A DNA stretch of 64,000 nucleotides, taken from Druceiella hillmani (lineage: Eukaryota > Arthropoda > Insecta > Lepidoptera > Hepialidae). The stretch spans positions 47,141,001 to 47,205,000 of the forward strand of contig JAYKKI010000004.1 of NCBI GenBank assembly GCA_039881145.1, given 5' to 3'. Below the pieces are notes generated by a model. It was not told where the DNA came from, ran no database searches, and worked only from the letters and a program-made list of their open reading frames with translations. The translations under genes were made by a program, and so were the position numbers. Below are positions 62,977 through 64,000 of the stretch, one piece after another. How positions within the stretch are numbered: the first letter of the stretch is position 1; each line of letters starts with the position of its first letter.

Positions 62977-63297
62977 TGAAATATCATTTTAATCATAGAG
63001 GTTCGACCGTCTTACCAGCGCACAGTGATTTTTCTGAAGACACCATCGATGATCATTTATATGGATACTACAACGACAGCTTAGAGAGAGGTGAAGTTAG
63101 CAGGGATCGGAAAAGATAATCGTCTGTTTTGCTTTTTAATGTTCTATTTGTACAAGTGTGAATAAGAGAAAAACTGATACAATAATTATTTAAATTTAGA
63201 ATTATTTGTATTTCATGTAGAGATGTAATAAAAAGAATTACTTTCGCTGCTCACGGTGAAAGTCACCTTGGCTTCTCCATTAGAGGGGAGTTCGTAG
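62977..63297 (+). CDS. partial gene with PDZ-like exon, two exons (5' and 3' unknown)
   Basis: Exon 62977-63090: acceptor ATTTTACAG, donor GTGAAG, reading KYHFNHRGSTVLPAHSDF, then SEDTIDDHLYGYYNDSLER. Exon 63223-63297: acceptor GTAGAG, donor GTACGT; it completes an Asp codon and reads VIKRITFAAHGESHLGFSIR, then GEFV. 'I..ITF......LGFSIRG' is the usual first strand and carboxylate-binding loop of a PDZ domain (as in whirlin/harmonin-type scaffolds). The two exons join in phase (Asp split 1/2). Neither contains an ATG in frame, so 5' exons must lie upstream, perhaps inside MAD1's last intron, or the pair is a stray duplicate. Codon composition is normal for exons here. Confidence 0.5.
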
Positions 63298-64000
63298 GTA
63301 CGTGGTTTTAAAAAATTTTTGCAGGTCTAGGCTCAATAAGAAATTACATTTTTAAGTTTAACAGTATGGATATTGTACAAATATGTTGTGATGACGATAT
63401 GATTGTCCTAGATCAAAAAATCTTGCTTTAGATAAATTATAATTCTAGCAAATCTGTGTAAATTTAAGTTTATAAAATGGGGTATTATTATATTATGCAA
63501 TAAAATAAAAGGAAAGTTGCAAGACAAATCTCGAAGCTGTAATATTTTCATCTGTAGGACCTCTGGTTGAGTTTTTGTAAATCAATATAAAATTCCTGGT
63601 CGAAGAATTATAGGTTAGGAACTAATAATTTAGGTTGACAGTTTGACATTTCCAACTATTTCCGCAATGTTATAATAAGTTTTTGAACATCTTTCGTACG
63701 GCAAGTGAGGATCACTTTGGTCAATCTTCTGTTAACAGTTCAGTTTCAGTGAGTAAAGAATAAAAAAAGCAAATTTTTTTATGATGAGGTATATGTTGGA
63801 TGAAGGTGTATTCTCCTATGATATAGCAAAACCATAGGGCTTTGCTTCCAAACATCTTATATAAAATTCAGAAAAATTAAAAAGTCTATTTGATTGATGA
63901 GGCAGATCCTATGTTAAGATTGTATTATCTGGTAGAGCTACTCTCATGCTCTTATACTTCAATAGGAAAAGAATTTCACGCTTTGGAGAAGTAAAAATAT
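63298..64000. other. presumed intron of the PDZ-like gene
   Basis: AT-rich, to the window end. A short open stretch at 63680-63748 followed by GTGAGT looks exon-like but does not fit the phase of the preceding exon. Confidence 0.3.

Noticed and set aside
63680..63748. Exon-like stretch (NIFRTASEDHFGQSS) before a GTGAGT
   Set aside because: Weak acceptor, and in the phase required by the preceding PDZ-like exon it hits a stop; could belong only if another exon intervenes.

Overview
The window is nuclear DNA from an animal, most likely an insect. It is AT-rich, the genes are split into many short exons by GT-AG introns of 0.1 to 9 kb, and the introns are full of decayed transposons typical of insects (mariner, Tc1, piggyBac, hAT, Helitron, RTE/jockey-like LINEs). 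I cannot fix the order; the Helitron termini and one dispersed repeat are reminiscent of Lepidoptera, but that is only an impression. Nothing is prokaryotic or viral, and I found no CRISPR, operon or confident tRNA/rRNA gene.

Layout. (1) 1-25683, + strand: the C-terminal half of RIC1 (Golgi RAB6 exchange factor subunit; fly Rich), 12 exons joining in phase and giving about 668 residues with an authentic stop; the 5' half lies left of the window. Its introns hold a pogo-like fragment, TA microsatellites, a ~180-bp tandem array, a hAT-like ruin, a tRNA-like SINE candidate, a Tc1 terminus, a G-rich tract and a frameshifted piggyBac. (2) 25684-30211: 4.5 kb between two convergent genes, only a poly(A) signal recognised. 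(3) 30212-33185, - strand: RMI2 (OB-fold subunit of the BLM dissolvasome), two exons, 123 residues; its intron carries two consecutive Helitron 3' ends. (4) 33186-33794: 609 bp between the divergent start codons of RMI2 and MAD1, presumably a shared bidirectional promoter. (5) 33795-62624, + strand: MAD1 (spindle checkpoint), complete, 14 exons, about 743 residues, with the MAD2-binding segment and the RLK motif intact. Its introns contain palindromic MITEs, two mariner remnants, a MULE/ZSWIM-like fragment, a decayed insect multicopy transposase-like gene, a 44-bp minisatellite, an RTE-like LINE, a TTAA-flanked non-autonomous element, a 1.1-kb TIR element and a 1.6-kb Tc1 element. (6) 62977-63297, + strand: two in-phase coding exons of another gene, the second resembling the start of a PDZ domain.

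The three recognised genes act in different processes: Golgi/endosome trafficking (RIC1), Holliday-junction dissolution (RMI2) and mitotic checkpoint signalling (MAD1). The RMI2-MAD1 head-to-head pair could be co-expressed in dividing cells, which is inference. All exon boundaries were derived by eye from splice sites, reading-frame continuity and remembered family sequences; no database search or alignment program was run.
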